Source: a virus
Reading direction: 5' to 3' (one strand)
IMG/VR virus record: IMGVR_UViG_3300036857_000208
Coordinates: 1 to 23,324 of that record
DNA length: 23,324 bases
Position numbers and translations under genes: made by a program. Of this stretch, positions 1-6,403 are shown in pieces. Numbering within the stretch: position 1 is the first letter of the stretch; each line of letters starts with the position of its first letter. Under the pieces are notes generated by a model. The model made no database searches, was not told the origin of the DNA, and worked only from the letters and a program-made list of their open reading frames with translations.

Positions 1-110
1 GGCTCCTAGACCAGCGGATCACGTCGTTCGATGTGCCCGGCGCGCCCGGTCCCGTCAGAACGTGTGAGCGGTGCGGCTGCCACGTCGCTTGCCCGGAGGA
101 CGAGTCCTGA
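1..110 (+). CDS. 3' part of small Cys-rich protein (full copy at 23080-23307)
   Basis: This is the C-terminal part of the 75-aa Cys-rich protein that is complete at 23080-23307; it appears here only because the window ends overlap. It encodes the segment ending in TCERCGCHVACPEDES and stops at TGA 108-110. That stop overlaps the ATG of the next gene (TGATG), so the two are translationally coupled. It should not be counted as a second gene. Confidence 0.85.
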   Translation, partial: LLDQRITSFDVPGAPGPVRTCERCGCHVACPEDES

Positions 111-127
111 TGGCGGTTATCAAGCGA
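1..127. repeat. Direct terminal repeat, left copy (circular-assembly overlap)
   Basis: These 127 bases are identical to the last 127 bases of the window (23198-23324). Genes read continuously through the join, so the molecule was assembled as a circle. An exact overlap of 127 nt equals the largest k-mer used by a common short-read assembler, so it is more likely an assembly artefact of a circular or circularly permuted genome than a biological terminal redundancy. Seen: identity of the two ends. Inferred: its cause. Confidence 0.93.
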
Positions 128-313
128 GAGGATGGGCCGATGGATTACGCCAAGATCAAGGTTCGAGAAGGCGAATGGGCGCGTAGCGAATTCCCTCATC
201 CACTGGTAACGCTCGACTTCGACGGCGACGGCCATCTCCTGGCCGTGTCGGCCCCGGCGCGAGCCGTTGAGGAATTCGATGGCCCGGAAGTAAGTGACCC
301 GGACGCCTCATAA
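110..313 (+). CDS. Small DUF2283-like protein
   Basis: The product is 67 aa, starting at ATG 110, which overlaps the upstream TGA; GGAGGA lies about 13 nt upstream. A longer in-frame start at 71 lies inside the previous gene and is less likely. The pattern 'AKIKVREGEWARSE', then 'VTLDFDGDGHLLAVSAPARAV', resembles the small DUF2283 fold (a strand pair followed by a D-x-D-x-D-G turn and a hydrophobic strand), but this is by eye. The first eight residues (MAVIKRED) nearly repeat the starts of the two preceding genes. Function unknown. Acidic C-terminus. Probably the third gene of a small early or accessory operon running 22878 to 313. Confidence 0.7.
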   Translation: MAVIKREDGPMDYAKIKVREGEWARSEFPHPLVTLDFDGDGHLLAVSAPARAVEEFDGPEVSDPDAS

Positions 314-321
314 CGGACGAT

Positions 322-465
322 ATGTCCGCGGCCGCGGGTAGAAGCAAGGGCATGGAAACCCCCGCACCACCCGAGCCGCAGGCGCCGCCCCAGGACCCCT
401 CGCCCCCAGAGCCGGCAGAGCCCGGCAACGGCAACGGCGAGGACGAGGGCGGCACCGGCGCCTAG
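322..465 (+). CDS. Very small proline/glycine-rich acidic protein
   Basis: An ORF of 47 aa from ATG 322, or 37 aa from in-frame ATG 352. The ATG at 352 is preceded by AAGGG, which is too close to be ideal; the ATG at 322 has no clear RBS. The product is almost entirely P, E, Q, then a GNGNGEDEGG tail, so it would be disordered. A similar NGNGG run occurs in the small protein at 8308-8544. It could be a chance ORF in GC-rich DNA, but it fills the gap between two gene blocks in the right orientation. No function can be assigned. Confidence 0.35.
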   Translation: MSAAAGRSKGMETPAPPEPQAPPQDPSPPEPAEPGNGNGEDEGGTGA

Positions 466-501
466 GCGGCCCTCTGCCTGGGGGCAAGTAGCCGCCGAGT
501 G

Positions 502-532
502 CGGCCCCGCCCGAACGCGCCGGGCGGGGCCG
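502..532 (+). terminator. Perfect 11-bp GC hairpin upstream of the lysis genes
   Basis: CGGCCCCGCCC (502-512) pairs exactly with GGGCGGGGCCG (522-532) around a 9-nt loop. No U-run follows, but strong GC hairpins without U-tracts often terminate transcription in high-GC bacteria. It lies between the small-gene block and the first lysin, and argues against the longer GTG 499 start of that lysin. It could instead act as a translation-control structure for the lysin at 559. Confidence 0.5.
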
Positions 533-558
533 ACCGCATCATCGCTCACACTGGCCGC

Positions 559-1227
559 ATGTCGCTCGTCGACGTCTCCGAGTGGCAGGCCCGCCCGCTC
601 GACTTCCGCGCGCTGCACAAGGACGGCGTCGGCGGCGTCTACTTCCGCATCGCCTACGGGCTGCGCCACCGCGACGCCGACACCGCCAAGGCCGAGATCC
701 AGAAGGCGCGCGACGCCGGCCTCAACGTCGGCGGCTACTGGTACGCGCTCCCCAAGCAGGACGGCTGCTCCGGCGGCGGCGCCTGCAACGCCGTCTTCAA
801 CATGGCCGAGCAGCTCGGCCTCTCCATCAAGCCGCCCGACCTACGGCTCGCCTTGGACGTCGAGGACCTCAACGGCCAATCGCCGGCCGCGGCCGCCGAG
901 TGGTACGCCGCCTTCATACGGCACATGCACCACCACCGCGACTACTGGCCCGTCTGGTACGTCTCGCCCGGCTTCATGGGCCAGATCCGCCCCTACCTCG
1001 AGGACGACGACCTCGGCGCCATCAAGCAATGCGGGCTCTGGGAGGCCCACTACACGTCCGCGAGCTCGCCGGCACCGATCGAACCCTGGGGCGGCCGCTG
1101 GCGTCTCTGGCAGTTCACCGACTGCGCCAGCAAGGGCGGCACCTCGCCGCTCGACCTCTCCCGCGTCCGCTCCACCGACGGCGACACCAGCGAGACATGG
1201 TCGAAGCTCCAGATCCCAAAGGCCTGA
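559..1227 (+). CDS. GH25 muramidase endolysin
   Basis: A 222-aa glycoside hydrolase family 25 domain with no extra wall-binding domain. Family features are visible: N-terminal DVSEWQ (D5), the D-V-E catalytic pair (D100, E102), the Y-W-Y segment at 60-62, and a C-terminal WRLWQFTD strand. It would cleave the MurNAc-GlcNAc backbone of peptidoglycan at the end of the lytic cycle. No signal peptide is present, so export needs a holin. ATG 559 was chosen over GTG 499 because the family starts a few residues before the D-x-S motif and the 502-532 hairpin lies in the longer version. No clear Shine-Dalgarno precedes ATG 559. The 3' end overlaps the next gene by 31 nt. Head gene of the first of two lysis sets. 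Confidence 0.9.
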   Translation: MSLVDVSEWQARPLDFRALHKDGVGGVYFRIAYGLRHRDADTAKAEIQKARDAGLNVGGYWYALPKQDGCSGGGACNAVFNMAEQLGLSIKPPDLRLALDVEDLNGQSPAAAAEWYAAFIRHMHHHRDYWPVWYVSPGFMGQIRPYLEDDDLGAIKQCGLWEAHYTSASSPAPIEPWGGRWRLWQFTDCASKGGTSPLDLSRVRSTDGDTSETWSKLQIPKA

Positions 1228-1382
1228 CCCTTGAACGCGTGCGCCAACCGTTCCTCTTCACGGTCGGAGCGGCGGCCCTGATCTATGCGGTCATCCCGCC
1301 GCTCGAACCCGAGTACGTCGCCCTCGCCGGCGGGCTGCTCGGGCTCATCCCGCTCGACCGCGCCCGAAGCGAGCTCCGATGA
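1197..1382 (+). CDS. Small two-helix membrane protein, holin candidate
   Basis: A 61-aa ORF from ATG 1197, inside the end of the GH25 gene in another frame. It has a charged N-terminus, then two hydrophobic stretches (about residues 19-35, FLFTVGAAALIYAVIPP, and 39-53, YVALAGGLLGLIPL) and a short basic tail. Small size, two membrane segments and position directly after a lysin suit a class II-type holin, the pore that releases the lysin. Overlap with both neighbours (31 nt upstream, ATGA downstream) indicates coupled translation. Holin identity is inferred from context, since holins share little sequence. Confidence 0.65.
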   Translation: MVEAPDPKGLTLERVRQPFLFTVGAAALIYAVIPPLEPEYVALAGGLLGLIPLDRARSELR

Positions 1383-1690
1383 CCAAGCGTGCCTACCGGC
1401 TCGTCGTCGGCGCCTACCTGCTGCTCGCGCTCGGCGCCATCGTCACGCTCACGCTGATCGCCAACCAGGCGAGCCAGATCGACAACGAGAACAAGCGCCT
1501 GGCCGCTGCCGCGGCCGTCTACTGCGAGGTCGGCCGCCTGCCCGACCCGCAGGAGACCGTCGCGCTCGACCGGCTCGCCGCGCTGATCGACACCTTCGGC
1601 GGCCACCCGAGCCCCGAGCGCGCCGCGCGCGCGGTCAAGACCCCGGCCTGCCGCACGATCGCCGACTGGCTGCGCGACGGCGATGAGTAG
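1379..1690 (+). CDS. Membrane-anchored small lysis-region protein
   Basis: 103 aa, starting at an ATGA overlap with the preceding gene. One N-terminal membrane segment (about residues 8-28, rich in L, A, V, I) follows a basic start, so the rest (about 75 aa, with an E/N/K-rich helical stretch and two cysteines, C49 and C91) probably lies outside the membrane. The layout resembles an inner-membrane spanin or an antiholin-like accessory, but an actinobacterial host without an outer membrane would not need a classical Rz/Rz1 pair. Precise role unknown. Its end overlaps the start of the M15 lysin by 8 nt. Confidence 0.72.
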   Translation: MTKRAYRLVVGAYLLLALGAIVTLTLIANQASQIDNENKRLAAAAAVYCEVGRLPDPQETVALDRLAALIDTFGGHPSPERAARAVKTPACRTIADWLRDGDE

Positions 1691-2543
1691 CAACGGCAAG
1701 CTCAAGGACGACGAGCTGACCCCGATCAACGGCTCGAGCGGCAGCGCCGACCGGCTCGCCAAGGGCGGCGCGGCCGCCGGCTGGAACGCGATGTGCCAGA
1801 AGGCCAAGCAGAAAGGGTTGGCGATCCCCGCACCCGGTGGCCCCGACTCGAGCTACCGCGACTACGACAGCCAGGTCTACTACTGGAACCTGTACCAGTC
1901 CGGCCAGGGCAACGTCGCCGCCAAGCCCGGCACCTCGAACCACGGCTGGGGTACCGCCGTCGACGTCGCCACCACCGACGGCGTCGCCACCGTCAAGGCG
2001 ATCGGCGGACCCTACGGCTGGGCCTGGGGCGAAGTTTCCAGCGAGTGGTGGCACGTCACCTACTACGGCGGCTACAGCGGCAGCAACCCTGGCCCCGTCG
2101 ACCAGGAGGTCGTGCCGCTTCAGCGAGGCGACAAGGGCTCCGACGTCCACACCCTGCAGGGCCGGCTCAAGCGGCTCGGCTACCACCCACTCAAGGACGA
2201 GTACTCCGACAGCGTGTTCGGGTCACAGACCGAGCAGATCGTCAAGCGCTTCCAGCTCAACAGCGGGCTCGAGGTCGACGGCATCGTCGGCCACCAGACC
2301 TACGACAAGATCAAGAGCCGGCTGCACACCGTCGACCGCAACCACCTGACCGACAACGAGGACCACTGGGTCGATCTCTTCTACCGCCACCACAAAGAGC
2401 AGGACCGCCTGCAGCTGGTCGACCAGCGCCAGAAGATATACGACCTCGCCGACCCCGACGACTGGGACGTGCACGACCGCAAGATCCGCTACGACACGCT
2501 CGGCCAGATCGCCAACAAGCACGACAAGATCCACGTCGAATGA
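1683..2543 (+). CDS. Endolysin: M15 D-Ala/L-Ala peptidase plus peptidoglycan-binding domain
   Basis: 286 aa in three parts. Residues about 10-137 form an M15 (VanY/endolysin-type) zinc peptidase with the SNHGWGTAVDVA motif (H87, D94) and the SSEWWH motif (E121, H124), which together supply the zinc ligands and catalytic acid. Residues about 144-212 are a PG_binding_1 repeat (LQRGDKGSDVHTLQGRL ... DGIVGHQTYDKI). Residues 213-286 are a charged helical tail that I do not recognise. It would cut the peptide stems of peptidoglycan, complementing the GH25 enzyme. No signal peptide. ATG 1683 overlaps the previous stop. Two separate lysins with different bond specificity, rather than one fused protein, is notable. 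Confidence 0.92.
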   Translation: MSSNGKLKDDELTPINGSSGSADRLAKGGAAAGWNAMCQKAKQKGLAIPAPGGPDSSYRDYDSQVYYWNLYQSGQGNVAAKPGTSNHGWGTAVDVATTDGVATVKAIGGPYGWAWGEVSSEWWHVTYYGGYSGSNPGPVDQEVVPLQRGDKGSDVHTLQGRLKRLGYHPLKDEYSDSVFGSQTEQIVKRFQLNSGLEVDGIVGHQTYDKIKSRLHTVDRNHLTDNEDHWVDLFYRHHKEQDRLQLVDQRQKIYDLADPDDWDVHDRKIRYDTLGQIANKHDKIHVE

Positions 2544-2845
2544 GGACCCCGATGCGCAACCCCACCCCGGCCCCGACCCTGATCGTCAGCCTCGCCTTCG
2601 CCGTCGTCCTGCTCGTCGGCGGCGCCGCCACGATCGCCGACCCCGACGCCCTACCGATCTCGGCCTGGCTCGCCCTCGTCGCCATCGCCGCCATCCCCGC
2701 CGGCCTGCTCGCCATCGGCCACGGCATCGAGCAGTACGGCAAACAGAGAGCAGGAGCGCACGCGCTCGGCATCGCCCACGACCTCGGCCACACCCACCGA
2801 CCCCATGATCCCGAGGCCGACATGCCGGCCCCGCCGTACCACTGA
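2540..2845 (+). CDS. Two-helix membrane protein, second holin candidate
   Basis: 101 aa from ATG 2540 (ATGA overlap with the M15 lysin); ATG 2552 is an alternative. Two hydrophobic segments are clear: about residues 14-31 (LIVSLAFAVVLLVGGAAT) and 42-60 (AWLALVAIAAIPAGLLAIG). A hydrophilic histidine-rich tail follows (HALGIAHDLGHTHRPHD). Size and position right after a lysin fit a holin. It repeats the arrangement seen after the GH25 gene, where a two-TM protein also follows. Which of the two is the functional holin cannot be told from sequence. Confidence 0.72.
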   Translation: MRTPMRNPTPAPTLIVSLAFAVVLLVGGAATIADPDALPISAWLALVAIAAIPAGLLAIGHGIEQYGKQRAGAHALGIAHDLGHTHRPHDPEADMPAPPYH

Positions 2846-2856
2846 CAGACGGGGGG

Positions 2857-2928
2857 GTGGTAGGTCTGCTCGCCGCCGCCGCAATCTTCTGCGCGATCCT
2901 CGCGCTCTACCTCGCCGACAAAGCGTGA
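2857..2928 (+). CDS. 23-aa single-span membrane peptide
   Basis: GTG 2857 opens a 23-codon ORF that is almost entirely one hydrophobic helix (VGLLAAAAIFCAILALYLA, then DKA). A run of seven G immediately upstream and overlapping the GTG provides a possible RBS. It lies 11 nt after the two-TM gene and ends 4 nt before the terminator stem. Phage lysis regions do carry peptides this small as pinholin or antiholin partners, but chance cannot be excluded. It completes a second lysin/two-TM/one-TM series. Confidence 0.42.
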   Translation: MVGLLAAAAIFCAILALYLADKA

Positions 2929-2932
2929 CCAC

Positions 2933-2950
2933 AACCGCCCCCGGTTTTTT
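2933..2950 (+). terminator. Intrinsic terminator closing the lysis operon
   Basis: AACCG (2933-2937), loop CCCC, CGGTT (2942-2946), then TTTT. The stem can be extended by a flanking CCACA/TGTGG pair (2929-2933 and 2952-2956). It starts 5 nt after the last small lysis ORF and precedes the terminase, so it separates lysis from packaging transcription. Confidence 0.75.
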
Positions 2951-2970
2951 CTGTGGACCCCCCCGGCGAC

Positions 2971-3038
2971 GCGCCACTTCCGGTGACGTTTCCCCCCGAT
3001 CCGCCTGCTTCGCCGTAGCCTTGGCGGGGTAGTGGCGC
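2971..3038. repeat. 8-bp inverted repeat bracketing the terminase leader; candidate cos/pac region
   Basis: GCGCCACT (2971-2978) and AGTGGCGC (3031-3038) are perfect inverted copies 52 nt apart; the right copy covers the GTG start of the terminase gene. The GC-rich interval between the lysis terminator and the terminase has no ORF and is where cos or pac sites often sit. The packaging role is inferred from position only. It could equally sequester the terminase start codon in mRNA. Confidence 0.35.
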
Positions 3039-4783
3039 ATCGGGCGTACTCGAGCAACTATCGGCGCGCGAAGGCGCTGCTGCTCGACCCGCCGGTGCCG
3101 TGTGCCCACTGTCGCCGCCGGGTCGCGACGACCTTGGATCACGATCCGCCGTTGGCGATGCACGTCCACCGCGGCGACGGCAACTGCTGCCGGCTGGTGC
3201 CGTCGTGCGAGGAATGCAACCGCCGCGGCGGGATCATGGTCCACAACGGCAGCTGGCGGCCCGGCGTCGAGCTCGCCTCGCTCGAGCCCGAGCCCGAGCG
3301 GCCCGGGATCCCGGTCTCGGACAGCTGCTGGCGGGTGCCGTGGCTGAAGGGGCTGCGGCGGCCGCCGAGGGACGCGGTCTGGCCCAGGTTCATGACCGTC
3401 CCGCACCCCAGGGCGGTCGGCTCGCTGGGGCGCGAGTTCTGCCGCTGGGCCGAGCGCAGGTCGGGCCGACCGTTGCGCTGGTGGCAGCGGCTGGTCGCCG
3501 CGCGGTTGCTCGAGGTCGATCGCGACGGCCGGCTTGTCTGGGAGACCGCCGTGATCACGACCGCCCGCCAGGTCGGCAAGTCGTGGCTGCTGCGAGAGCT
3601 CTGCCTGTGGCGCATGCACCAGGGCGAGCGCTTCGGCGAACCCCAGGATGTGCTGCACACCGGCAAGGATCTGGCGATCTGCAAAGAGGTCCAGCGGCCG
3701 GCCCGTATCTGGGCGAAAGCGCGGGCGCCGGACTACCGGGTGCGCGAGGTCAACGGCCAGGAGGAGATCGAGCTGACCGCCGACGGCTCCAGGTGGATGC
3801 TGCGCGCGAAAGAGGCCGTGTACGGCTACTCGGCCGGGCTCGGTGTCGTCGACGAGAGCTGGCGCGTCAGGGCCGCATCGGTTGACGAGGGGTTGACGCC
3901 GACGATGGCCGAGCGCGAGCAGCCGCAGCTGCTGCTGGTCTCGACCGCGCACCGCAAGGCGACGGCGCTGATGCTCGAGCGGCGCCAGATCGCCCTGGCC
4001 GGGCTCGACATTGGTGACGGCGATCTGCTGCTGGAGTGGTCGGCCCCGATCGGGGTCGAGCTCGACGACCCGGCGGGCTGGCGGCAGGCCTCGCCGCACT
4101 GGTCGCCCCGCAGGGAGCGGCTGATCGCCAAGGCGCACCAGAAGATGCTGGCCGGCGAGCTCGAGGACCCGGAAGAGCCGGACCCGGTCGAGAGCTTCAA
4201 GGCGCAGTGGCTAAACATGTGGCCGCGCAAGCTCTCGGAGCCGGCGGGGGCGACGGAGCCGCTGCTGCCGGAGGGTGTCTGGGCCGGGCTGGCCGAGCCG
4301 GGTGTCGGGGGCGACGGGCCGATCTGGGTCGGGCTCGAGGACGACTACGGCATGGGTGCCGCGGTCGCCTGCGCGCGCCGGTTGGATGACGGCCGGCTCG
4401 AGGTTGACGGCTGGCTGCGCGCCGACTGGGACTCGGCGATCGCCGGCGTCGAGCAGCTCGCCCAGATCTGGCCGATCCGCCAGCTCGCCGTCGGCGCCAG
4501 CCTGGTCGACCGCATCCCGCCGGGGTTGCGCGGCATGGCCGAACCGAGGGGCGGCGCCCAGACGCGGGCCGGGCTCGCGCTGCTCAGAGACTTGGCGTTG
4601 TCGGGCCAGGTCGTGCACGACGTGACGACCGCGGAGCTCGACCAGACGCTCGCGCTGGCCACGGTCAGAGAGGCACCCACGGGCCTGTTCCTGTTGGCGA
4701 AGGGGCCGACGCACCTGGTCAGGGCGCTGGTCTGGGCGCTCGCCGGCGCGCACCGGCCGGTCCCGGTGCCGGCGGTCTGGTGA
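3032..4783 (+). CDS. HNH endonuclease - terminase large subunit fusion
   Basis: 583 aa. Residues 24-67 form an HNH nuclease: C24-x2-C27, L-D36-H37-D-P-P, H44, C59-x2-C62-N63. After a linker, residues about 145-330 are the terminase ATPase: Q-motif WWQ (150-152), Walker A TARQVGKS (K183), Walker B GVVDES (D274, E275) and an STA coupling motif near 305. Residues about 430-560 correspond to the RNase H-like nuclease; E436-D437-D438 sits at the first acidic position, while later acidic positions are hard to place (AVGAS at about 486-490, HLVRALVWAL near the end). It should translocate and cut concatemeric DNA into proheads. GTG 3032 follows GGCGGGG. No small terminase gene is evident nearby. HNH genes are known as separate neighbours of terminases in cos phages; here they are one frame. 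Confidence 0.9.
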   Translation: MAHRAYSSNYRRAKALLLDPPVPCAHCRRRVATTLDHDPPLAMHVHRGDGNCCRLVPSCEECNRRGGIMVHNGSWRPGVELASLEPEPERPGIPVSDSCWRVPWLKGLRRPPRDAVWPRFMTVPHPRAVGSLGREFCRWAERRSGRPLRWWQRLVAARLLEVDRDGRLVWETAVITTARQVGKSWLLRELCLWRMHQGERFGEPQDVLHTGKDLAICKEVQRPARIWAKARAPDYRVREVNGQEEIELTADGSRWMLRAKEAVYGYSAGLGVVDESWRVRAASVDEGLTPTMAEREQPQLLLVSTAHRKATALMLERRQIALAGLDIGDGDLLLEWSAPIGVELDDPAGWRQASPHWSPRRERLIAKAHQKMLAGELEDPEEPDPVESFKAQWLNMWPRKLSEPAGATEPLLPEGVWAGLAEPGVGGDGPIWVGLEDDYGMGAAVACARRLDDGRLEVDGWLRADWDSAIAGVEQLAQIWPIRQLAVGASLVDRIPPGLRGMAEPRGGAQTRAGLALLRDLALSGQVVHDVTTAELDQTLALATVREAPTGLFLLAKGPTHLVRALVWALAGAHRPVPVPAVW

Positions 4784-4810
4784 AACCTTTTGGGCCCGCT
4801 GCCGATAGAT

Positions 4811-5107
4811 ATGGGTGTGAGGATCGTCCTGATAGCCGTGCTCGCCCTGCTGGTCGCGGCCCCCGCCGCCATGGCGGCGCCCGGCCCGTACCGCACCGAC
4901 GAGCAGGCCGCCCGCTATCTCGAGCGTGTGCGCGGCGGCTGGGCGTACTGCGTCAACGGCTACTACAGCCACACCGAGCAACGCAGCGGCCGCCACTTCC
5001 CGCGACGCGGCGGCAACCGCTTCCGCAGCTTCGTCTGCTCGACCGGCGGCGGCGATCTCTACGTCCGCACCCGCTTCGGCCGTTGGGCCGTCGTGCGCGA
5101 CCGCTGA
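4811..5107 (+). CDS. Secreted small two-cysteine protein (possible moron)
   Basis: 98 aa from ATG 4811 (GTG 4817 is an alternative). A clear signal peptide is present: basic start MGVR, hydrophobic core IVLIAVLALLVAAPA, and an A-x-A-type site around residues 20-23 (AMAA). The mature part is about 75 aa, basic, with two cysteines (C47, C76) that could form a disulfide outside the cell. It interrupts the packaging genes between terminase and portal, where no morphogenesis function needs a secreted protein, so it may be a cargo gene altering the host surface or blocking superinfection. An AT-richer stretch (4784-4812, containing TTTTGGG and TAGATA) precedes it and may hold its own promoter. Function not recognised. 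Confidence 0.72.
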   Translation: MGVRIVLIAVLALLVAAPAAMAAPGPYRTDEQAARYLERVRGGWAYCVNGYYSHTEQRSGRHFPRRGGNRFRSFVCSTGGGDLYVRTRFGRWAVVRDR

Positions 5108-5124
5108 TCTAGACCGGCCTCCGG

Positions 5125-5139
5125 GTCATACGTCATACT
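5125..5139 (+). promoter_or_regulatory. Tandem GTCATAC and -10-like CATACT before the portal gene
   Basis: GTCATAC occurs twice in tandem, and the second copy contains CATACT (5134-5139), a fair -10 hexamer match, 10 nt before the portal GTG. There is no good -35 or Shine-Dalgarno. A near-leaderless start, common in actinobacteria, is possible. Weak evidence. Confidence 0.3.
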
Positions 5140-5149
5140 CGCCGGTGCC

Positions 5150-6403
5150 GTGCGGTTCCTGGAACGGTCGATTCGCCCGCCGGACGACATAGTCCCCAAC
5201 CCGAACGACCCCGCCAGCGTCCCGCCCTCCACCGTCGGCCCCGACCAGCTGGTCACCCCGGGCGACCCCCACGGCCTCGTCATCGAAGGCCCCGACAACC
5301 CCGCCAGCCCGCCCCCGCGCATCCTCCCCAGCGCCTGGTCGGGCTGGCCGGCCGACTGGTGGCCGCCCGCCTGGGGCAACCGCCGCCAGGCGTTGACCGA
5401 CACCGCCTGGGCCTGCCTCGACCTCAACTCGAGCGTCATGGCGACAATGCCCCCGTACCTCGTCGGCGGCTCGGACCCCGACAGCGGCTGGCTCGCCAAC
5501 CCCGACCCCGACCTCTACACGTCCTGGGAAGAGTTCGCCAAGCAGCTCTTCTGGGACTACCAGCTCGGCGAGGTCTTCGTGATCGCCACCGCCCGCTACG
5601 CGACCGGCTGGCCGGCCCGCTTCCACGTCGTGCCCGCCTGGGCGGTCAACGTCGAGATGGACGGCGGCAGGCGCTTCTACTCCATCGGCAGCGTCAACGT
5701 CACCCCGGACATGCTCCACATCCGCTACCAGTCGAGTGTGGACGACGCCCACGGCCATGGCCCGCTGGAGGTCGGCCGCGCCAGGATGGTCGCCGCCGAC
5801 GTGCTGGTCCGCTACGCCTCGAGCTTCGTCGCCGGCGGCGGCATCCCGACCAGCGTGCTCGCGCACCCGGAAGAGCTGACCGCCAAGCAGGCCGCCGACC
5901 TGCAGGCCCAGTGGGTGCAGGCCAGGTTGTCGAAGCTGGGCGAGCCGGCCGTGCTCTCGGGCGGGGTCACCTTCGAGGCGATCCAGGCGAGCCCGAAGGA
6001 CATGGCGCTGGTCGAGCTCGCCGAGCTGACCGAGGCCCGCATCGCCGTGCTGCTCGGCGTGCCCCCGTTCCTGGTCGGGCTGCCGACCGGCGGCGATTCG
6101 ATGACCTACAGCAACGTCTCGAGCCTGTTCGACTACCACTGGCGGGCAGGGCTTAGGCCGAAGGCCCAAGCTGTCATGGCCGCACTCTCCGGCTGGGCGC
6201 TCCCGCGGGGCACCCAGGTGGAGCTCAACCGCGACAGCTACGTCCAGCCCGAACCCTTGGTGAGGGCCCAGACGGCCGAGATCCTCAACCGCATCCGCGA
6301 CCAGCAGGGCAACCCGGCGCTGACCGTCGAAGAGATCCGGGCCGGCGAGCGTCTCACGGTCGCCGGCGCCGCCGGTCTCACACCCCAGGAGGTAGCCCCA
6401 TGA
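5150..6403 (+). CDS. Portal protein (HK97-like)
   Basis: 417 aa. After a proline-rich, probably flexible N-terminus (residues about 10-65), the sequence follows the phage portal family: 'ALTDTAWACLDLNSSVMATMPPYLV' near 79-103, 'SWEEFAKQLFWDYQLGEVFVIA' in the wing region, 'HIRYQSSVDDAHGHGPLE', and 'LAELTEARIAVLLGVPPFLVG' leading into the long helix. It forms the dodecameric DNA channel at one vertex of the capsid. It precedes the protease with an ATGA overlap, the standard HK97 order. GTG 5150 is the first usable start, with no strong RBS. Confidence 0.93.
   Translation: MRFLERSIRPPDDIVPNPNDPASVPPSTVGPDQLVTPGDPHGLVIEGPDNPASPPPRILPSAWSGWPADWWPPAWGNRRQALTDTAWACLDLNSSVMATMPPYLVGGSDPDSGWLANPDPDLYTSWEEFAKQLFWDYQLGEVFVIATARYATGWPARFHVVPAWAVNVEMDGGRRFYSIGSVNVTPDMLHIRYQSSVDDAHGHGPLEVGRARMVAADVLVRYASSFVAGGGIPTSVLAHPEELTAKQAADLQAQWVQARLSKLGEPAVLSGGVTFEAIQASPKDMALVELAELTEARIAVLLGVPPFLVGLPTGGDSMTYSNVSSLFDYHWRAGLRPKAQAVMAALSGWALPRGTQVELNRDSYVQPEPLVRAQTAEILNRIRDQQGNPALTVEEIRAGERLTVAGAAGLTPQEVAP

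Noticed and set aside
1-127. A biological direct terminal repeat or att duplication
   Set aside because: The exact 127-nt length and genes running through it fit an assembler k-mer overlap of a circular genome; read mapping would decide.
499-558. A longer start (GTG 499) for the GH25 lysin
   Set aside because: It would place a perfect hairpin inside the coding region and add 20 residues before the point where GH25 domains normally begin.
582-1382. A long arginine/proline-rich ORF of 266 codons overlapping the GH25 gene
   Set aside because: Only its last 61 codons (from ATG 1197) look like a protein; the rest is a GC-driven shadow of the muramidase frame.
2651-4138. A 495-codon minus-strand ORF opposite the terminase
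   Set aside because: Low-complexity R/P/A/Q composition without motifs, antisense to a clear HNH-terminase gene; typical shadow in high-GC DNA.
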